DNA of 64,000 nucleotides from Callaeas wilsoni (lineage: Eukaryota; Chordata; Aves; Passeriformes; Callaeidae): the NCBI GenBank assembly GCA_013398955.1, contig VWPU01009562.1, forward strand, positions 409,328-473,327, written 5' to 3'. Below the pieces are notes generated by a model, which was given only the letters and a program-made list of their open reading frames with translations, searched no databases and had not been told where the DNA came from. The translations under genes and the position numbers were made by a program. Positions 11,744 to 26,139 of the stretch are shown piece after piece. Position 1 is the stretch's first letter; each line of letters begins with the position of its first letter.

Positions 11744-12971
11744 GTATAACCCTTATTCCTTCAAGGTAACAGGTAATTTTCACACTTTAGGTATGAGCCG
11801 GTCAAGTTTTACATGTACACAGAGGACCTAGAAATGAAATGTAATAAAGAGATGGGATGGACAGAAGAATATGCCATTCTTTTACTTGCACTTTCTAGGC
11901 TTCAAAGCTGAGTGCTGAATACCTTCCACCCACTTACTGGTGTCTGACATCCACATCACCTCTGAATCTGTTCCAAAGCATGAGATCAGGGCACTGACTA
12001 ACAAACGCTGGACACAGCACATCTTTGAAGTTTTCATTGATCATTGTACTCCATTTGACTCTGAATGGACCTACTTTGAGCACTCAAATCTTCTTTGTCC
12101 CCATTTTGTGTGGGTTAAGTTTTCATTTTCAGCTCCCTCCTAAGTTCTTTGTTCCCAGGCCTATAATCTCTCACTTGAACCAAAGTGTCTTCTTTGTTCA
12201 CTCATGCTCCTGTGACAGCCATGGACACTCTGCTTTTCTGGCTGACAGCCACAAAATTTACAACAATTAAGTACAGCACTTGTAATTTTTGTTCTTGTCA
12301 TTTTCTTCATCTCTCTGGCAATTTAATATACTTATGACAAACCTGAGGCAATTTATTCTTGCTTCCCTCCTGTCTGCCAAAAATAGGTTTTTCTGTTTCT
12401 CACGTAAAAATATCATATGTACTTGAGATAACTTCTGAAAATTCTTCTTCAGACACATAAAACTGATCAGCTACAACACTGACTAGGGAAGATAATAAAG
12501 AGAACCAGCAGCTTCTCTGAGTGTTGCAGTACTGCTTGTACCCTGAAATGAGACAGCACACTATTGAACATAGCAAGAACTAAGAAAAACTGGAGTTTCA
12601 CATGATGTGCAAGGTCTGGAGCCTGTGTTTATTCTCCTTACTTCTGTAGCTACATCAACTATCCTTAGCTCAAAATTATAGACAGCTCTTTGTAAATGCA
12701 TAATGTCTCAGAATATCTGCAACACCCAATTATTCTTTGACTCTTTTAACAAAATTCAGGTTTGTTTGTTTATTTTGTATTTTGGAAAAAAAGGAGCAGA
12801 GGGACAGCCAATTAAGTGTCATCATACATTTCTTCTGCTCTCATTTGTTGTATGCACACATCAGAGATGGCTGGTGAAATAGCAGTAAACTCCTTTTTAA
12901 TTTTTAAAGGCTATCTCTTTTTTCCAGTCTTAGTTTTGGTTATGTTCTGTTATTCTTCCTTGGTTTTTTCC

Positions 12972-13009
12972 TCAGGAACACAGTGTTTTCTCAGAAACAC
13001 AGTGTTATC
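12972..13009. repeat. 19-bp imperfect tandem duplication
   Basis: Two adjacent 19-base units begin at 12972 and 12991, each starting TCAG and containing the self-complementary AACACAGTGTT (12977-12987 and 12996-13006). A local slippage product is the simplest explanation. Confidence 0.65.
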
Positions 13010-15479
13010 CTGTGTTTTCATCTCAAAAAAAAAAAAAATCCTCTCTATTCGAGTGTGAAGCACACCTACTTCAAACAATGTCAAAAGAAGTAAATCAGCC
13101 AGAAGAGTTTTTCTCAGTCTGTGATACTTGGACAGGGGAAACCATTACAGTTGCGCTCTGAAATCTCTCTCCTCATGTCCCATGAGCACTTCCAAACTTT
13201 AAAAAATCTAGACTTTCTCATGGACACAAAACAAATACAATGAGAGCAAAGTATAAATAAGCACCACACACTGTTTAGTGTTTTTATTTGGTTATCAAAG
13301 GAAACTATTATGCAAAAACTCAGCTGGATATACCCCGACTAGCACTTTTAGGGTGAGGAAAGGGGGAAAAGAACACATTCAAAAAACTAGTGAGTCTTTG
13401 GATGGAAAATCAAAAAATCAATTGACTACTGAATACATAAAGTCAGAGGAGGATGAAAAAGAAGGAGACTCTGTAAAAGCACATTCTTTCTCTAAAAATC
13501 TGGTTTTACACTCAAATCCTTTAATAATTTAAGTGTTATGTTCAGCCAGTTAAAATGCAGGTAAAACACTCTGAGAAGTCCTCTGGATCATTGTTCTGTG
13601 TGACCTAGGCTCAAATCTCTTCATAGAGAGTAAGTAGCAGCAACATGAATAATTTAAAACTATCAAGGAATGGAAAAGGAGGACACGGAGAGACTTTACT
13701 TTTGGTACCAAGAGATGTATTCATAAATGGTTGCTGCTTTACAAATATGGTTCATACCTAGATCAGAACAGGTTTCCAGATCTTGGTCCCCATTAGCCTT
13801 ACCTTGCCCTTGCCCAATTCTTTCAGTTTGTATTTATTGCAGACAGCTCTTCAAGGAAAACAAATCTAGTGTCTTGTTCTGGCCTTTGATTTTGACTGTC
13901 ACAAGTGTAATTTACATATTTACCAGGTCACCTAACCTGTATATGTGCTTGTTACACCCTGGTAATCTAATAATCTGTTTCCTTTTTCTGTAATGGCTTA
14001 CAGACCAACACCCCAAAATCCCTTTATCTTTCATGACTTCTCTCTCCTTGCTGAAATTTGACTTTTTTCCTGTTTTCTGAAAAGCATGGGTAGTTGAGGG
14101 TTCTTCCTCTCCTCACCCACCTTCAATGATTTCTTTGCTCACCTCCTGACACATAGCTCATTAGCCTGTGGTGTATGTCTGATTTCCGCATTCGTTGGCT
14201 GTCACTGAAGGAAATGGAGAGTTACTCCCAAATAGCAGATACTCCTCATTCTCTGCCTTTAATAAAATTGTAACCTTAGTCACTTAGATTCACTCTCAGT
14301 TATGCTAACAATGAAGTTAAACTGATATTAACTTAGTTAATGGTGCACACTTTCCATAGTGATATTTTTCAAGCACTGCAGAGACCACTCTCTTGCTCAA
14401 CGTTAGGCACATGCTGTGAATGACAACATAAGTGCTTGAGTGTATTACATCCTCAGTGGTAAACCAGAACCGCATATTTCAAGGTTGAATTGCTGCAGAA
14501 CACATACCATACATCAAACAGCCGTGTTCCATAAAGCTTAACTCAGAAGCATCTGCAGATAAGGCACCTATCAAAAAGGTGATCTGGTTCTGTACTTTCA
14601 TCACGTGGGATGAGAGAAAAAATCTTGTAAAGTGTTTCAGTTTGGAATCTCTTAGTTGCCTTATCTTATGAGCTGCTATATTTAGCCTGGTAAATACTTT
14701 TAACCAATATTTTCCCAGAGAGATTTTAGGTTTGTCCATTCTCTTGCAGATGTCTATGATAAGCACAAAAACGCAATGTAGGCAAAATTCAGGCAGTAGA
14801 TACTGGTACATGCAGAATGAGAAAAACGGATCAAAATTTGCAAGAGAGAAGAGAAGCTAATTCTGTCCAGGAGTTGAGTTAAATTTTGCAAACATATATA
14901 CATGGTGGCCTTAAGTCTACAGAGAAGCCGAGATCAAGAAAACTATAAAGAGCAGAGAAAGAAATCATAAGGTCATGTATTTTGTCAGATATATATATAT
15001 AAGGTCAGATTTTTATTGTGGTTTTTTTTTAATTGTGATTGCTCAAATACTTCTCTGAAAATATCAATCAACACTTTATTTAACACAATTTGTACTGAAA
15101 TGGTGGTAGACAAACCAGCTTCAGAGTTCTGGGATCACCATTCCACCAGTGCTAGTCATCTATTTAAATGGACCTGAACATATGGAATGGTCTACATTTT
15201 AGGTTATGCTATGGATGCAGTTTTGTTGGTACATTTGAAAGCTATAAATGAACACTTCAACACCAAAAGCAAACATATCAAAAGATATGCCCCAGATGAA
15301 AATTCTCAATAACTGTAGTGCTTGATTAGAAAATAAGGGCAGGTAAGAGAAGAAGAAAACCAAGGAGAAAATACACATCATGCTATCTTCTCCAAAAGGG
15401 AAACTGGTGATTCACAAGTGGACTTAGTAGAAGCACCCTCTTGCATCTGTATATCATTACTTGTTCCTGATGGAACAGG

Positions 15480-15509
15480 GCTGAAGCTCTATGGGCATAG
15501 AGCTTCAGC
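15480..15509. repeat. Perfect inverted repeat, 14-bp arms
   Basis: GCTGAAGCTCTATG (15480-15493) and CATAGAGCTTCAGC (15496-15509) are exact reverse complements around a 2-base GG centre. The pairing stops at once outside the arms. It is not in any recognised transposon. The arms are too short and the loop too tight for a typical microRNA precursor. A strand-switching replication error is the likeliest origin. Confidence 0.95.
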
Positions 15510-16577
15510 AAAATAAAGCATCTCTGTCCCTTGAGCTAGTGCTAACACTGTTCTAGTCATCTGGGTAAAGGTGAAAGCAGGCAGAGGTACAAGCCATCTT
15601 CAGGGATGGGTGAATAACTTTAAAAAGAACAGATTTAATCTAGTGCAAAAATTCAGCAGTAGACTTGTTAAGCCCTACTTGTCAAAAATTAGTGAATATA
15701 TTTAGCTGAGTCAGAATTTATTTGATCTATTCTCAGAGACAGGAACAGTAAGAGATTTTACAAAAGAAGAGGGGAAGATCCTACTATCTTTAAAAGAAAG
15801 TTTCTCCAACCTGTATTTCTTTGTGCTTCTCTTCAACCAGTACCAACAGCTAAATTTGATCCCCTTGTTAATGAGGTGCTACTTATGTGGATTGAACTTA
15901 ACTATACAGGATAATGATATAACTAGAAGCTTGTTCTATGTCAGAAAAAGGACAAATTCAACTAGTGTCAATAAATGCTCATCACTTTTGTGCAAAATTG
16001 CAATATGCAACTGAATGTTAATATAAAACAAGTGTTGAAGTGCAATACAGTTTTGTCCTAGATCTTCGTGAAGTGCAGAACTCTTTATACATATTAACAG
16101 ATGCAAGAATATGAATAGCTTGATGGAACTTTCATCTACTTCATAGAGGAAATGCTGGAAAAACACCAAAACAGCATGAAAACTTGATTATCTATTTTTA
16201 AAATACTCTAAATAAACTAGATTAATAAGTAAGAATTAACTGAGTTAGAGTTTCCAGCTCCCTTGCTTTCTTCTGATGTTTTCGTGTTCTCCATAAGCTG
16301 GAAAGGGCTTATACAGCTTTGACACAGAATGGTTTTTTACCTTGTCTCCCACAGTCTGATATCAGGTATCTTGACTGCAAGGTTCTCCTTTAACAGAAGT
16401 TCAATACTCCTGGTATATTTCAGTTACTTAGACACTTCACATACATTGAATATGAATGTTTTCATGTAAAGGTATATTTATAAACCAAAATTCTAGTTAC
16501 TTTAATTGATGTCAGGAAAAAGAAAGCTAAAACTTCCTTCAATTATTGAATAAATCGACAATGGCCAATACCTCAGA

Positions 16578-17381
16578 GGGTTGTGTGGTCCTTCAGAGGG
16601 ACCTGAGTTTGGAGAGGTGAACCTTCTGAAATCCCACAAGGGCAAATGCAGAGTTCTGCTCCTGGGGAACAGGAACGGACAACCCCAGGCACCGGCACCG
16701 GCTGGGGGTACGTGCTGGAGACCAGCTCTGTGCAGAAGGACCTGGGGGTCCATGAGCCAGCACCGTGTCCTTGTGGCCAAGGAGGACCACGGTATCCTGG
16801 GCTGCATTTGAAAAAACATTGCCAGCAGGTCAAGGGAGGTGATCCTGCCCCTTAGCTCTGATGAAGCCTCACCTGGAATGCTGTGTCCAGTTCTAGGCTC
16901 CTCAGCACAAGAGAGGCATGGAGGTCCTGGAGCAGGTCCAGCAGGGAGTTACCAAGTTGATCAAGAGTCTGGACCATCTCTCTTATGACGATAGGCAGTG
17001 GGAGCTGGGCCTGTTCAGCATTAAGAAGAGACAACTGAGATAGGACCTCATCAATGTCTATGAGTATCTGAAGGGAAGGTGTCAAGAGGATGGACCAGGC
17101 TCTGCTTGGTGGTGCCAAGAAAGGACATGAGGCAATGGGCAGAAACTGATGCACTGGAAGTTCCACCTGAACATGAGGAAGAACTTCCTCCCTGTGAGAA
17201 TGACCAAGCAGTGGAACAGATTGCCCAGAAAAGCTGTGGAGTCTCCCTTGCTGGAGATATTCAAGAACAACCTGGACACAATCCCATGCCATGTGCTCTG
17301 GGAGGGTTCTGGTGGACCGGATGGCTGGGCCAGATGACCCACTGTGGTCCTTTTCAACCTGACCAATTTTGTGCTTCTATG
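16578..17381 (+). mobile_element. CR1 LINE 3' part, plus strand
   Basis: About 800 bases of CR1 ORF2 C-terminal region and 3' UTR, truncated at the 5' side as is usual for CR1. Landmarks are GACCTGGGGGTCCATGAG (16739-16756), TTGCCAGCAGGTCAAGGGAG (from 16819), the frame segment MTKQWNRLPRKAVESP (about 17194-17241) and the end TTCTATG at 17375-17381. Frameshifts and stops interrupt the frame throughout. The minus-strand frame of 146 codons across it is only the antisense of the element. Confidence 0.93.
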
Positions 17382-20300
17382 AACACAGATAAAATCTCAA
17401 GAGAACTGAATAATTTAAAAGTCAGTGTTTAAAAAACATATCCATACAAATTTTCAGTAGATTAGCATAGAGTGACTACGATATTGTTATTACTTGTTGC
17501 TGCTGGGATTTCTTTGCTGTGTGTTCAAGAATGTGCAACTTCTATTGCTTATCTCAGCAGAATTATAGTTTAACACTGCAGGTTATTGAAGAAGGTTAGC
17601 TACAAATGTAGAGGTCTGCTAAGTCTACAATATCTGTGGAACACATGAATGAACATATTGAAAAGGTGGGGTGAAAGTTTTTTGAAAACATTTAACAGAA
17701 AGGTGTTTTTCCTTTGACGACACACTTTGCATGTTAGTACCAAGTGTATGGGTTCTGTTTTCTAAAAGAAATCTAACCAGTCCTGCTGAAAAGTGATTCA
17801 TAAATATGTTTTTCCTTGATATTTAAGTTAAACACTAGTGTTTTGCAATTTTTTCTCTTTTTCCTCAGCATCAGTGAGCTCATCCACATATTCTTGGTGA
17901 TACATTTGCACAAAGAAAACTAGAGTTACCTCAAGCACAGTCTGCATATAGGTCACAAGCATTATCTTTGGCTACTTGTAAAATAGCAATTTTTGGCAAG
18001 TTTTCACAATGTCAAGAGCTTTTGCAGAGGACGCAAAACTTGGAACATGTCAGAATTCACAGGACAACTGATGTATCTGCAGGATCATAGTTCTTCTAGA
18101 AATTAAGAGCTATAAGCAAAAGATAAAGCATTAAAATAATAAAAAAGGTCCTGAAAGAGTTGGCAACACTAAAAATTGATTCTGCTAGATGTTGTATCAT
18201 TGAACAGTACCACACTGCATCAGCACTTAACAGAAAACTCAGTCTAATAAAAAAATCACCATATAGAAAGTTAGACTCCATTTATCTCTGCTTTATCAGC
18301 TATATTTCACACATACTGTGTAACACCTGCAATTAATGCATATCAGAAACTATGACAAAAATTATTTTTATTTTTGAGATTATAGTCATTTAGCATTTTT
18401 ACATATCATTCCTCTCAAACAGACTTGCATAACCATGTTATACAGTAGTGTTCTTCCCAAGTAGCTGCAAATAGTCTAAAGTCAGCAAAATGTCTTTCAG
18501 GTAATACACTACAAAACTAGTACTGATCTTTGAAATTACTCACAGAGTTCAGTTCTAAAGGACTGTAATTTCTGGCTATTCCGCCTATTGGGAAAACATG
18601 TCATTTCTGGTGCATTACACCTAGAAATACTGAATGCATAGTCACTGCTCTTATCTGCATGCTTCTACCTATGATTCATAAAAAAAGTTGATGGTTTAAT
18701 TTTCCTAAATACTAATTACAAGCATGCATGTGGTGAAATATAACACACAAACCAGAAAAAAAAAAGACAATTTTAAAAAATACTGTCCAAGCAATGAACA
18801 TCGAACTCTACCAATGTGGTGAACCTTAAAATCACACACTGTGTTCTGGTTTTGTAAATATCGATGAGGGCACTTAATGTAACCAAAGACATAAAAAATC
18901 AACACATTATGCAAATGCAATAACAAATGTAAAATGATAAATTAGCAAGCAACTATTCAATTATTATTGTGACTAATTCCTGTAGACGGTGCCACAGTAA
19001 ATGAACCTGAACTTGTTCTGGTTGACTGCAGTATTCTGTTAAAACATTTCCATTTGGTTTGTTTGCCATTTATGTAGATCAGTGAAGTAGATAGCATCTG
19101 TTTAATGAGCTCCCACTTCATTACAGAGCTGCACTACTTACTGAGTCATTCTTCTTAAGCATGCAGTCTGTGTAATCTGGTGTTGTTTTAAAGCAAATAC
19201 TAATTTATGATTACCTGTTACATTAGGCCACTGAAAATTGTACTTACACTGGCTTGCATGAGCAGAATCCTAATGGCCTTATTATGGATTGTAGTGATGT
19301 TTCATGCTTACAGTCTGTGAACATAAATTCCCATCTCAAGCATATTGGCTGAACAATGCACACAGTGTAAAAAAGAAAAGGGATAAAATACATTTACTTG
19401 TAAAACACACAAACTACATTTTCCACAGCCATCAAAAATAGAAATGGAGGGGATAATCAGAAACATTTCAGTGATACTATGCTGCCAATATAGATAATTG
19501 AATCACAACAGATTTATTCACCAAAGCGTCGTGACTGTTATGTAATTGACATCACAAGGATAGGTAACCAGATCCTTTACTGAATAAAAGGATGACAAAG
19601 CCTTCAAAAATATTACAGTTATTAGAGGTATCACTGGTAATCTCAAGATCACATAAAACCTGCAGATTACAGCTGTAAATGTGAACAAAGAAGAGATAAA
19701 TAAAGCTTTTATTATAGTTCAGCCCTGGCCAGATTGCATCTTCAGATCAGCTCCATAGAACTAGAATAGGCATCACCACACAACAGACAATTTCTTTCAG
19801 AAAAGTCCACTGGATCTCTTTTCCAACATTTAAGACACAAAAGTTTCGCCACACATTGAAAACACTCAGTACAACCATGTGTTCCATAACACATAGCAAG
19901 GCAGAAAATAATTGCATAATCCTCTACTCTGCTCACACTGTCCCTACCACTCTGACTTAAGAGATAATTCTGTCCTAAATCACTAAATTTTTTTAAAGAG
20001 TCTATGTGAGTACTTGTCTGCTCAGAATAACTAGCTCTGGAGTGTACAAGAGCCGTTGCTATTACTAAAGAGAAGGAAGAAGTCCAAATGATCTGCAGAT
20101 CACCCATTAAGTAATACTGGCCACAACCTGCCTAATCTTTCTTTTACAAGGAAATACTGAAAACAAGAACTTTTGACCTAAACTTCATACAAGAAACCTA
20201 ACCAAGTACATCCTGGAGAAAAAAAATGAGAAAATTAGACTATCTGAAACAGAATTAAGCTGCTTAACCACACAAGCATGAAATCCCTGTGGAGAAAGGT

Positions 20301-23300
20301 CCCCTTGGACAAAATAGCAACTAAAAACCACTACAAAGCAAAATAGAAGCAATACTGTAAAAATATTTAGCTGAAAGGGCTACATAAGACATACTTGAAA
20401 GCTTATGAAAACAAAATCAGTTCAAATTAGTCACATAGAAAATTAATTTGGCTAGACAAAACTTAACAAAAAGCACCAAAAAATCCTTCCAGAAAAATGC
20501 ATAAGAAATTATATGTTAGAAAAAAAAGACTCCAGAAGACAATGATGGATTTTGGAAACTTACAAAGAGGAAAGGCAGATATAAGCAGTGAAAGTGACAT
20601 TTCAGAAAAGCAAAAGGTTCCTCAATAACAATATTCACCACAAATGATGTTAAGCAGATATTTACCCTCAACACTTCTTCCAGTCAATAAAGATGAGACA
20701 TTATCAAAAGCTGAAGAGTTTACGTTTGTGTTCCAATTTCGGTCCTTAACTATTAAACTGGTATGTTATTGAGTTCACAATACCAAGCATAGGAATGTGT
20801 AATTCTCTTCTTATATGTGTGTAATTTTCTACTTACTTCCTTGAGAGCAAAGCACAGTGTGAAAAGCACAGGACAGCAACCATCTAGGTTGCAACAACAG
20901 GCAAATATTTTCTAATCACCTATGTGGAGTCAGAGTATATTGAAAGACATTAAACTTTTGGCCAATAAAAGTGATAAGCTGAGAAGTGAGATGGAAGTCC
21001 TGCACATACATAGTGACAAGGCCAGTGGATGTTCTGTGGATACTGTTTCTTTATGAGAACACTCGCACCACACAGTACCACTTCTGTCTCCCTTTACAAC
21101 ACTAGCTCAATCCACACCACTGAGATGTCCCTGCACCATGGTGCATTGCCTGCTTAAGTCTCTCATGAGTTCCAGAGGTTCATGTATCTCTCAGTTTATC
21201 AGGGTCGAGTCTTAGTGCTCTCAGTACCTTTAAGCTGGTAGCCATGGGCCTCCACCAGGAGATGAGCAGTCAAGTGCTGCACCACGGGCAAACCTTTAAA
21301 CCATTACAATTAAAGGTTTTGTGGAACAAAAAAGCCTCAGCATAAAACAAAGGTCTAGAGTTTTCAGCAATTCTTTTGCCCTTTCAACTCAAACAATAAC
21401 AGTTTCTTTATTTTTTTTCCAAAGTATGAGTAGTTCACTTTGACATAACCAAGACCCCAGCAGATCCTCTGTGCACTTGAGAAATGAAAAGAAGCACTGA
21501 GAACCAGGTCATCCCTTTACAAATCTATACTAAGGCACAAAGGCCCTGACTAGAATGCATTTTTTGTGTCACTGGCTCACGGTTTCTGTTCTCAAGCCAT
21601 GATAAGATGCAAAGCTTACCGCAAAACTATTCAGGTTGACTTTTTTTTTCTTCACAGAATCCAAGAGTTTTTAATTTGGACCAAAAACTTTATTTTGTCA
21701 TAGTTTTGAAACCACTGATATATTAGTAGTTGTCTTACTTCCATTATTGGTGCCTGAGAGGTTTTGAGGTACTGCAGGCAGTTATTGTCTGTAGAGAAGC
21801 TTATATCTGACAATAAAGCAAACAGCCAGAACCCAGGTTTAGAATGATTTCTGAATTCTGAGTAAATGAACTCTGAGAATAATGATTAGAAGCAGGAATC
21901 AGTTAAAAGACTCATCAGAGCTGAAATTCATAGATATCTGTAGTAGCGCTATGTTGCATAAATAAGGTTTGTTAGAGCACAACTATATACTTGGATGCAG
22001 TGGATGTCTGGAAGAGACGAAGATGGACCAGAGGCAGGTTTATTTCTAACTTCCAGTTCTGGAACACATTAAATACTTTTCCGTTATTAACATAGATGGA
22101 AGGTAATTAGGAAACTGTTCAATACAAATTTAAACACTAAGCTCTATACAGAAAGAAGACAAGTTAGAAATACCTTTTATGAAGAAGCAAAAACTATTTT
22201 ATGTGGTTCTGACCATGACAAGAAGATCTTTACAGTTAAAATGCCCAGTTAGGGCAGACACCTGAAGAATGAACACTCACTGCCAAGAAAGTTCCTCAAT
22301 CACAGTTTTAAACATTGATGGGAACAAAGCATATGGTCCAATGATGCTTGTGGGCAGCTGGTAGGCTAATGGAACTTACAGGCCTTCTGAATACCTACCC
22401 ATTACTCTATTCAGTAAATGGTAATATTCTTCTTGACCTAAAATGCTGAGCACCTGCGACAGGCATCCCAACATCCAATTTAGCAGCAAACGCAAAGAAA
22501 CATGAAGAAGTTCTGTACATATGGAAGTTTGGAAAAATAAACTTATTCAAATTTCAAACACCAAATATTCAGTGTTGCTGACAAAATCATCAGGTATCTT
22601 ATAAGACAACTAAAATGAGAAGACAAGGAAATTATTTTGAATTGTTGCTGTCCTTTATGTAATATACACATCCACAGAACAAGAGGTATTGGTGATATAC
22701 TTTTCATCGTTTCTCACTTTTCATATATTTGTAGGGAAACATCAAAGTAGTGCTAAAAAGGTCCTTTGACGTGGACATGAGGTGATGTCGACAGATGCAC
22801 AAACAGTAACAGTAAAATTTTTGTTTGTGCTGTGCAGAACTGCTTCAGGAAAAGGAGAAAGTTGACAACTTTTTCCACCGTTCAAGGAAGAACTGACTGG
22901 AATGGAAGCTGAGTACATCTTTCTACCTAAGGCAAACTACCTTGTAGATAGGGAGGATACCTTCATTTTACGGCTTACTCTTTAATTTTCTATAGCCACA
23001 ACGGTCTTCATAAACCATGCATAAAGTCATTGTTTCGGTGACAATAACCTTATAACTTCTTATAGACACTGAAAAGCAAAATTAAGGTAAGACTCTTAGT
23101 ATAAAAGATTCATTTTTCTCTTCTCTTGTCACATCATTCTACTGCAAAACATTAAATTGATGGTATCACCAAGTTTAGGATTTCTTTCCTGGTAGAGAGT
23201 TTTTAAGTATCCACAAAAGACTATGGATTAATCAGGTATAGTGTCTTCAGCCACATCTGCAAACGCCTTTAATATAGAAAGAAATTTTCAGACACTGAGA

Positions 23301-26139
23301 GGGACAAAAACCATCTCTGCTCCTGGCAAAACTCTGTTATTTGGTAATCAATATTCTGCTAATGTAAAGCTACAGTTGCCCTCAATTCCCTCAGCAGAAA
23401 TCTTTGCAGGTCTCTCATGCTCAGTGACACTCTTCTGTGTATTACCCATATTCCTGATACAATAAATAATCAGATGTCCCTTTCCTTATTAAGGAAAGCA
23501 AGCAAATTAATGTAAGAGACAGATATTTTTAATATTTTATTATAAACTCTGATAAATTGTTTGTTAAAAAAAAAAATATAAAAAACACAACTTAAAAAAG
23601 CCTTCAAGGAAGGTACAACCTCAGTGTAGACTTACAAATACTTTGAGTTAATACTCCCAGACCGATGGAGGACGAAAGCCTGGAATACTGCTAATTTTTC
23701 TTAAAATAAACAAACAAACATACAAACAATAAATAAATAGTTAGATGGATAAAGAAATAAATTTATTTGTTTGCCTGTAAAGTGTTAACTTCATTATCCA
23801 TTTCAGCTGATCCAACAGAATTAGAATTTAGCCTGCAACAAAGTTTGAGACAGAATAGAAAATGAATAAGCACCAGAAAACCTGACAATGCAGATTTTTT
23901 TCAGGAAAACAGTCCAATATGTATCCAACTGTGATGAATCCTCCTGGTGAAACAGAAGTCCTAAGAGCTGCAATGCATTTGGCCACTACCTGACAGAGTC
24001 CAAGCATACCAGGTTTAACAAACTTTCTCAGCAGGAGGTTTAAGAACAGTTTCATTCATTTTCTGAGCATATAGAACATTCATTTTTATATTTTATTTTT
24101 GTGAAAAACAGATACTGAATCTGTAGGAAAAAACACCATTAAAAAAGTGGTGGATTGTACTTTTCTTTTATTTTTAAAATTATGTTTGGTTTTTTGCTGC
24201 TATCCTTTAACTGCTACTTACGTTGCCAGATTTGGCAATGGAAGGAGGTAGAGGAAAAAAGAGTGCCTGCTATGTCTTCTGCTTTCAGGAAGGCCACTTA
24301 GTAAGCACTCAGAGAGTAACTGACCTAGCCAGAGAATTCAGCAAATAAAGAAAGTGACAAGCAAAATCAATTTGAGATGAAAGCTGCTGAATAACTTCCT
24401 ATGGAAAATTGACAACCAAATACTTCATTTCACAAGGACTTCCCAAGACAAGTCAACAGTCATGTCACAGCATATATTTAGAAATACGGTTCTCTTGATA
24501 ATGCTGCATGACAAATCTGCAGTGATTGTCTAAGTAGAAGAAATGCTAAAAAAAATCACCCAACCATACTGTTTGACAAAACCAATCAGAATCAACATTT
24601 TCCACAACAATTTCAAAACAATTTGAAATACGTCAGCATTCCTATAACAAGTTATGGGGACAAAGTAGACACAAAAAATGGAATGGATACAGAGATCAAA
24701 AGTTCAGCTACACTGAATACAAGGTTCACATCACTAGCTATTGTACATTAAAAAAGGAAACTGGAATATCCCAAACCAGTATTAAAAACTACTTACAATT
24801 ATAAAATGAAAGAAAAAAATCAGGAAATAAATAATCCATACTACACATTCTGTTGCTTTGAAAACATATATTTGTTATGTGAAACAATTTATCTGTATAA
24901 TGTCGAATAATGTATAGATTGTGGGGCATAAAATTAGATTATATCTCTCAAGTTCCTAACATGAATGTAGATGTTTCAAATGGCAAAAAGCACAGTGTTT
25001 TTAGGTAGCCTGCCCTTTTGATGCTTTTGAATTTACAAAAAAAATTGTCAATACCTTCTCTAGACATTGAAATTTTGACAAAAATAATACATTTTTAATG
25101 TAAACCTTTCTATTCAACATTCGTCAATAATGTAAGGTCAAAGGACAGCAATAACACACATGACACACTAACATTTCTTATTACACAATGTGCTATATTC
25201 CTTGTAAAGAAATAATAAATAAATAAGTAAAATTTTAACTTGTCTGCTTGTTTGTCTTTTTTTCTGTTCTTTCACCTATGCTTGCAAAAGTAAATCCCTC
25301 ATTTTGACACCCAAGAGAAGGGACTATGTGTGCATTAGCTGCCTATATTTTCGAAAGGACACTGCACGTCATCATCGTATTTCAAGAGTTATCAGTGACA
25401 AGTATACAGAAACAAACTGGTTAACACTCCTGCCTAGCAGGACATGAACTGTGGTAAAAATATTTCATTTGAATATGACTGCTAGCAAGATTTCCTTTTG
25501 GATGTTATTTACAGGTAGCACACATTCTCACAAAAAATTGCTCACTGAAATCTTCCAAAAGGTCTCTAATTATGTCAGGTTTACTCCAAAAAAGTTAAGT
25601 GTTCCAAAGGTTTTCACGTCTTCTTGCATGGAAGACATTCAGTAATATAATAAATAAACTCCTTGCAGCTCAGTTCCAATTCATACTAACATTGGGCCTA
25701 ATCTCAGGTCCTCATTTTCTATATATAAAGAACAATTATAGACTTCAAGCCTGATCTGCTTCTCAGTACAGAAATAGAACAAAACAAATATTAGGAAAAT
25801 AAAGTGTCTCTGGCTTTGAATTACAATTCTGACATAGCAGGGTGAAAATGGCTGCTTCTTTCAGCTCTGACAAAACAGATTTGTGATGCTACACAGCTCC
25901 ACAGCCCACATTATCCTTGAGTGCCGTATCTTTTAATTCTCCACGGGCCTGCTGAACACAGCAGATTTTTGGCCCCAAATGCCCTGAAATAAGGTCAGCT
26001 ACAAGCTTCAAAATATAATACAAAACACAGCACAGAGCTTCTAGGACTGTGGCCACAATTAGGCATTTCTGCCCCTCGCCATCCCCACCCTGCAATGCAG
26101 CTTTGTGCAAAAATGATGGCACTTTGATTAGCAAGCCTC
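17382..26139. other. Long unique A+T-rich stretch
   Basis: Nearly 9 kb without a retroelement that I can recognise; old decayed insertions cannot be excluded. A slightly GC-richer patch at about 21000-21300 matched nothing known to me. A-rich simple sequence lies at 23700-23765 (AAAC and AAAT units). No exon or RNA gene is supported; see the entry for the minus-strand frame at 19742-20107. Confidence 0.55.
19742..20107 (-). other. Open frame of 121 codons, unrecognised, doubtful
   Basis: The minus-strand frame is open from a TAG 27 bases before its ATG to the stop at 19742. Its second half is cysteine-rich (CTECFQCV, CLKCW and CLLCG, in a run of C-x2-C pairs), which could suggest zinc binding. 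An AATAAA-type signal on the same strand lies at 19713-19708, about 30 bases beyond the stop. Against a gene: the length is expected once or twice by chance in 64 kb of this composition, no family was recognised, and no convincing splice-site pair keeps the frame. I treat it as probably spurious. Confidence 0.15.

Larger units (their letters stand above)
11744..16577. other. Unique non-coding DNA
   Basis: Mostly single-copy A+T-rich sequence. It contains a small tandem duplication (12972-13009), a short AT microsatellite (14989-15000) flanked by two GTCAGAT copies, and the inverted repeat at 15480-15509. No exon or RNA gene was recognised. Confidence 0.55.

Noticed and set aside
15480..15509. 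MicroRNA precursor
   Set aside because: The arms are only 14 bases with a 2-base centre and no extended pairing, too short for a Drosha substrate.
16852..17292. Minus-strand open frame of 146 codons
   Set aside because: It is the antisense of the CR1 copy at 16578-17381.
20190..20240. Possible splice acceptor on the minus strand (T-rich tract then CAG near 20215)
   Set aside because: All three frames after it reach a stop within about a dozen codons, and no partner exon was found.
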